Below, piece after piece: positions 5,582-5,736 of a DNA stretch of 5,736 nucleotides; position 1 is the stretch's first letter, and each line of letters starts with the position of its first letter. A model generated the notes under the pieces. It made no database searches. It was not told the origin of the DNA and saw only the letters and a program-made list of their open reading frames with translations. The position numbers were made by a program, and so were the translations under genes. The DNA is from Alphaproteobacteria bacterium. Lineage in GTDB: Bacteria; Pseudomonadota; Alphaproteobacteria; Micavibrionales; CSBR16-224. The DNA is taken from positions 1 to 5,736 of the forward strand of contig SBHI01000110.1 of assembly GCA_006226225.1 (NCBI GenBank). Direction: 5' to 3'.

Positions 5582-5736
5582 CTACATATCCGCCCTGACA
5601 AGGCAGATATCCTCCGCGCCGGACAGCAGCATTGCCAAACGGTCAACACCAAGGGCAATTCCGCTGCATTCAGGCATACCATATTCCAGCGCAGAAATAA
5701 AATCTTCATCCACCGGATAATCTTCCGCATAAAGAC
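5582..5736 (-). CDS. epmA: EF-P lysine ligase (EpmA/GenX/PoxA-like), C-terminal part
   Basis: Only the last 50 codons are inside the window; the gene begins beyond base 5736 and ends in TAG at 5584-5582. The translation begins LYAEDYPVDEDFISALEYG and contains class II lysyl-tRNA-synthetase motif 3 as SGIALGVDRLAMLLSGAEDI, whose Arg contacts ATP. The wording PECSGIALGVDR fits EpmA (GenX/PoxA) better than LysS, which usually has a Gly-rich LGIGIDR version and a longer DVILFP-type end. EpmA attaches (R)-beta-lysine to a conserved Lys of elongation factor P, which aids translation of polyproline stretches. The tail after motif 3 (CLVRADM) is short and differs from the enterobacterial ending I recall. 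aroE follows 26 bp downstream, suggesting one transcript. The class II LysRS-like family is certain; EpmA rather than another paralogue is probable. Confidence 0.85.
   Translation of the reverse strand, partial: LYAEDYPVDEDFISALEYGMPECSGIALGVDRLAMLLSGAEDICLVRADM

Noticed and set aside
5109..5720. 203-codon plus-strand open frame over aroE and epmA
   Set aside because: It is antisense to two genes with intact family motifs and shows no recognisable domain.

Overview
The window (5,736 bp, about 50% GC by eye) looks like the chromosome of a Gram-negative bacterium, most likely a proteobacterium and possibly an alphaproteobacterium. The taxonomic call rests on family resemblance (the roughly 330-residue type of fumarylacetoacetate hydrolase, the MaiA and PhhA types, and an EpmA-type ligase) and is an inference. 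Genes are tightly packed and read in two converging blocks.

Plus-strand block (1-4078). This is a phenylalanine/tyrosine catabolic cluster interleaved with genes of unknown function. It begins with the 3' part of a fumarylacetoacetate hydrolase gene. Two small unknown genes follow, overlap by ATGA, and turn out to be diverged tandem paralogues. Next come maiA (maleylacetoacetate isomerase) and phhA (phenylalanine 4-hydroxylase), then an HNH/endonuclease-VII-like small protein whose GTG start overlaps the phhA stop, and last a small membrane-anchored protein. Gaps are -4 to +27 bp, so one transcript is plausible. PhhA converts phenylalanine to tyrosine, while MaiA and the hydrolase perform the last two steps, giving fumarate and acetoacetate. 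The middle steps (tyrosine aminotransferase, HppD, HmgA) are not in the window; some may lie upstream of base 1.

Convergence zone (4079-4203). It holds a strong promoter-like sequence with a palindrome in its spacer, followed about 20 nt after the predicted start by an excellent, symmetrical intrinsic terminator. The terminator can serve both converging blocks. The promoter would make only a transcript of about 50 nt.

Minus-strand block (5736-4204). The 3' end of an epmA-like gene (EF-P lysine ligase) is followed after 26 bp by aroE (shikimate dehydrogenase). Then come a 146-bp AT-rich spacer and an orphan 116-residue basic protein. The spacer contains a hairpin and a promoter candidate, and carries one arm of a 12-nt inverted repeat whose other arm lies in the convergence zone.

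No tRNA, rRNA, CRISPR array or insertion sequence was seen. The best leads for something new are the unknown paralogue pair inside the catabolic operon and the promoter-palindrome-terminator unit.
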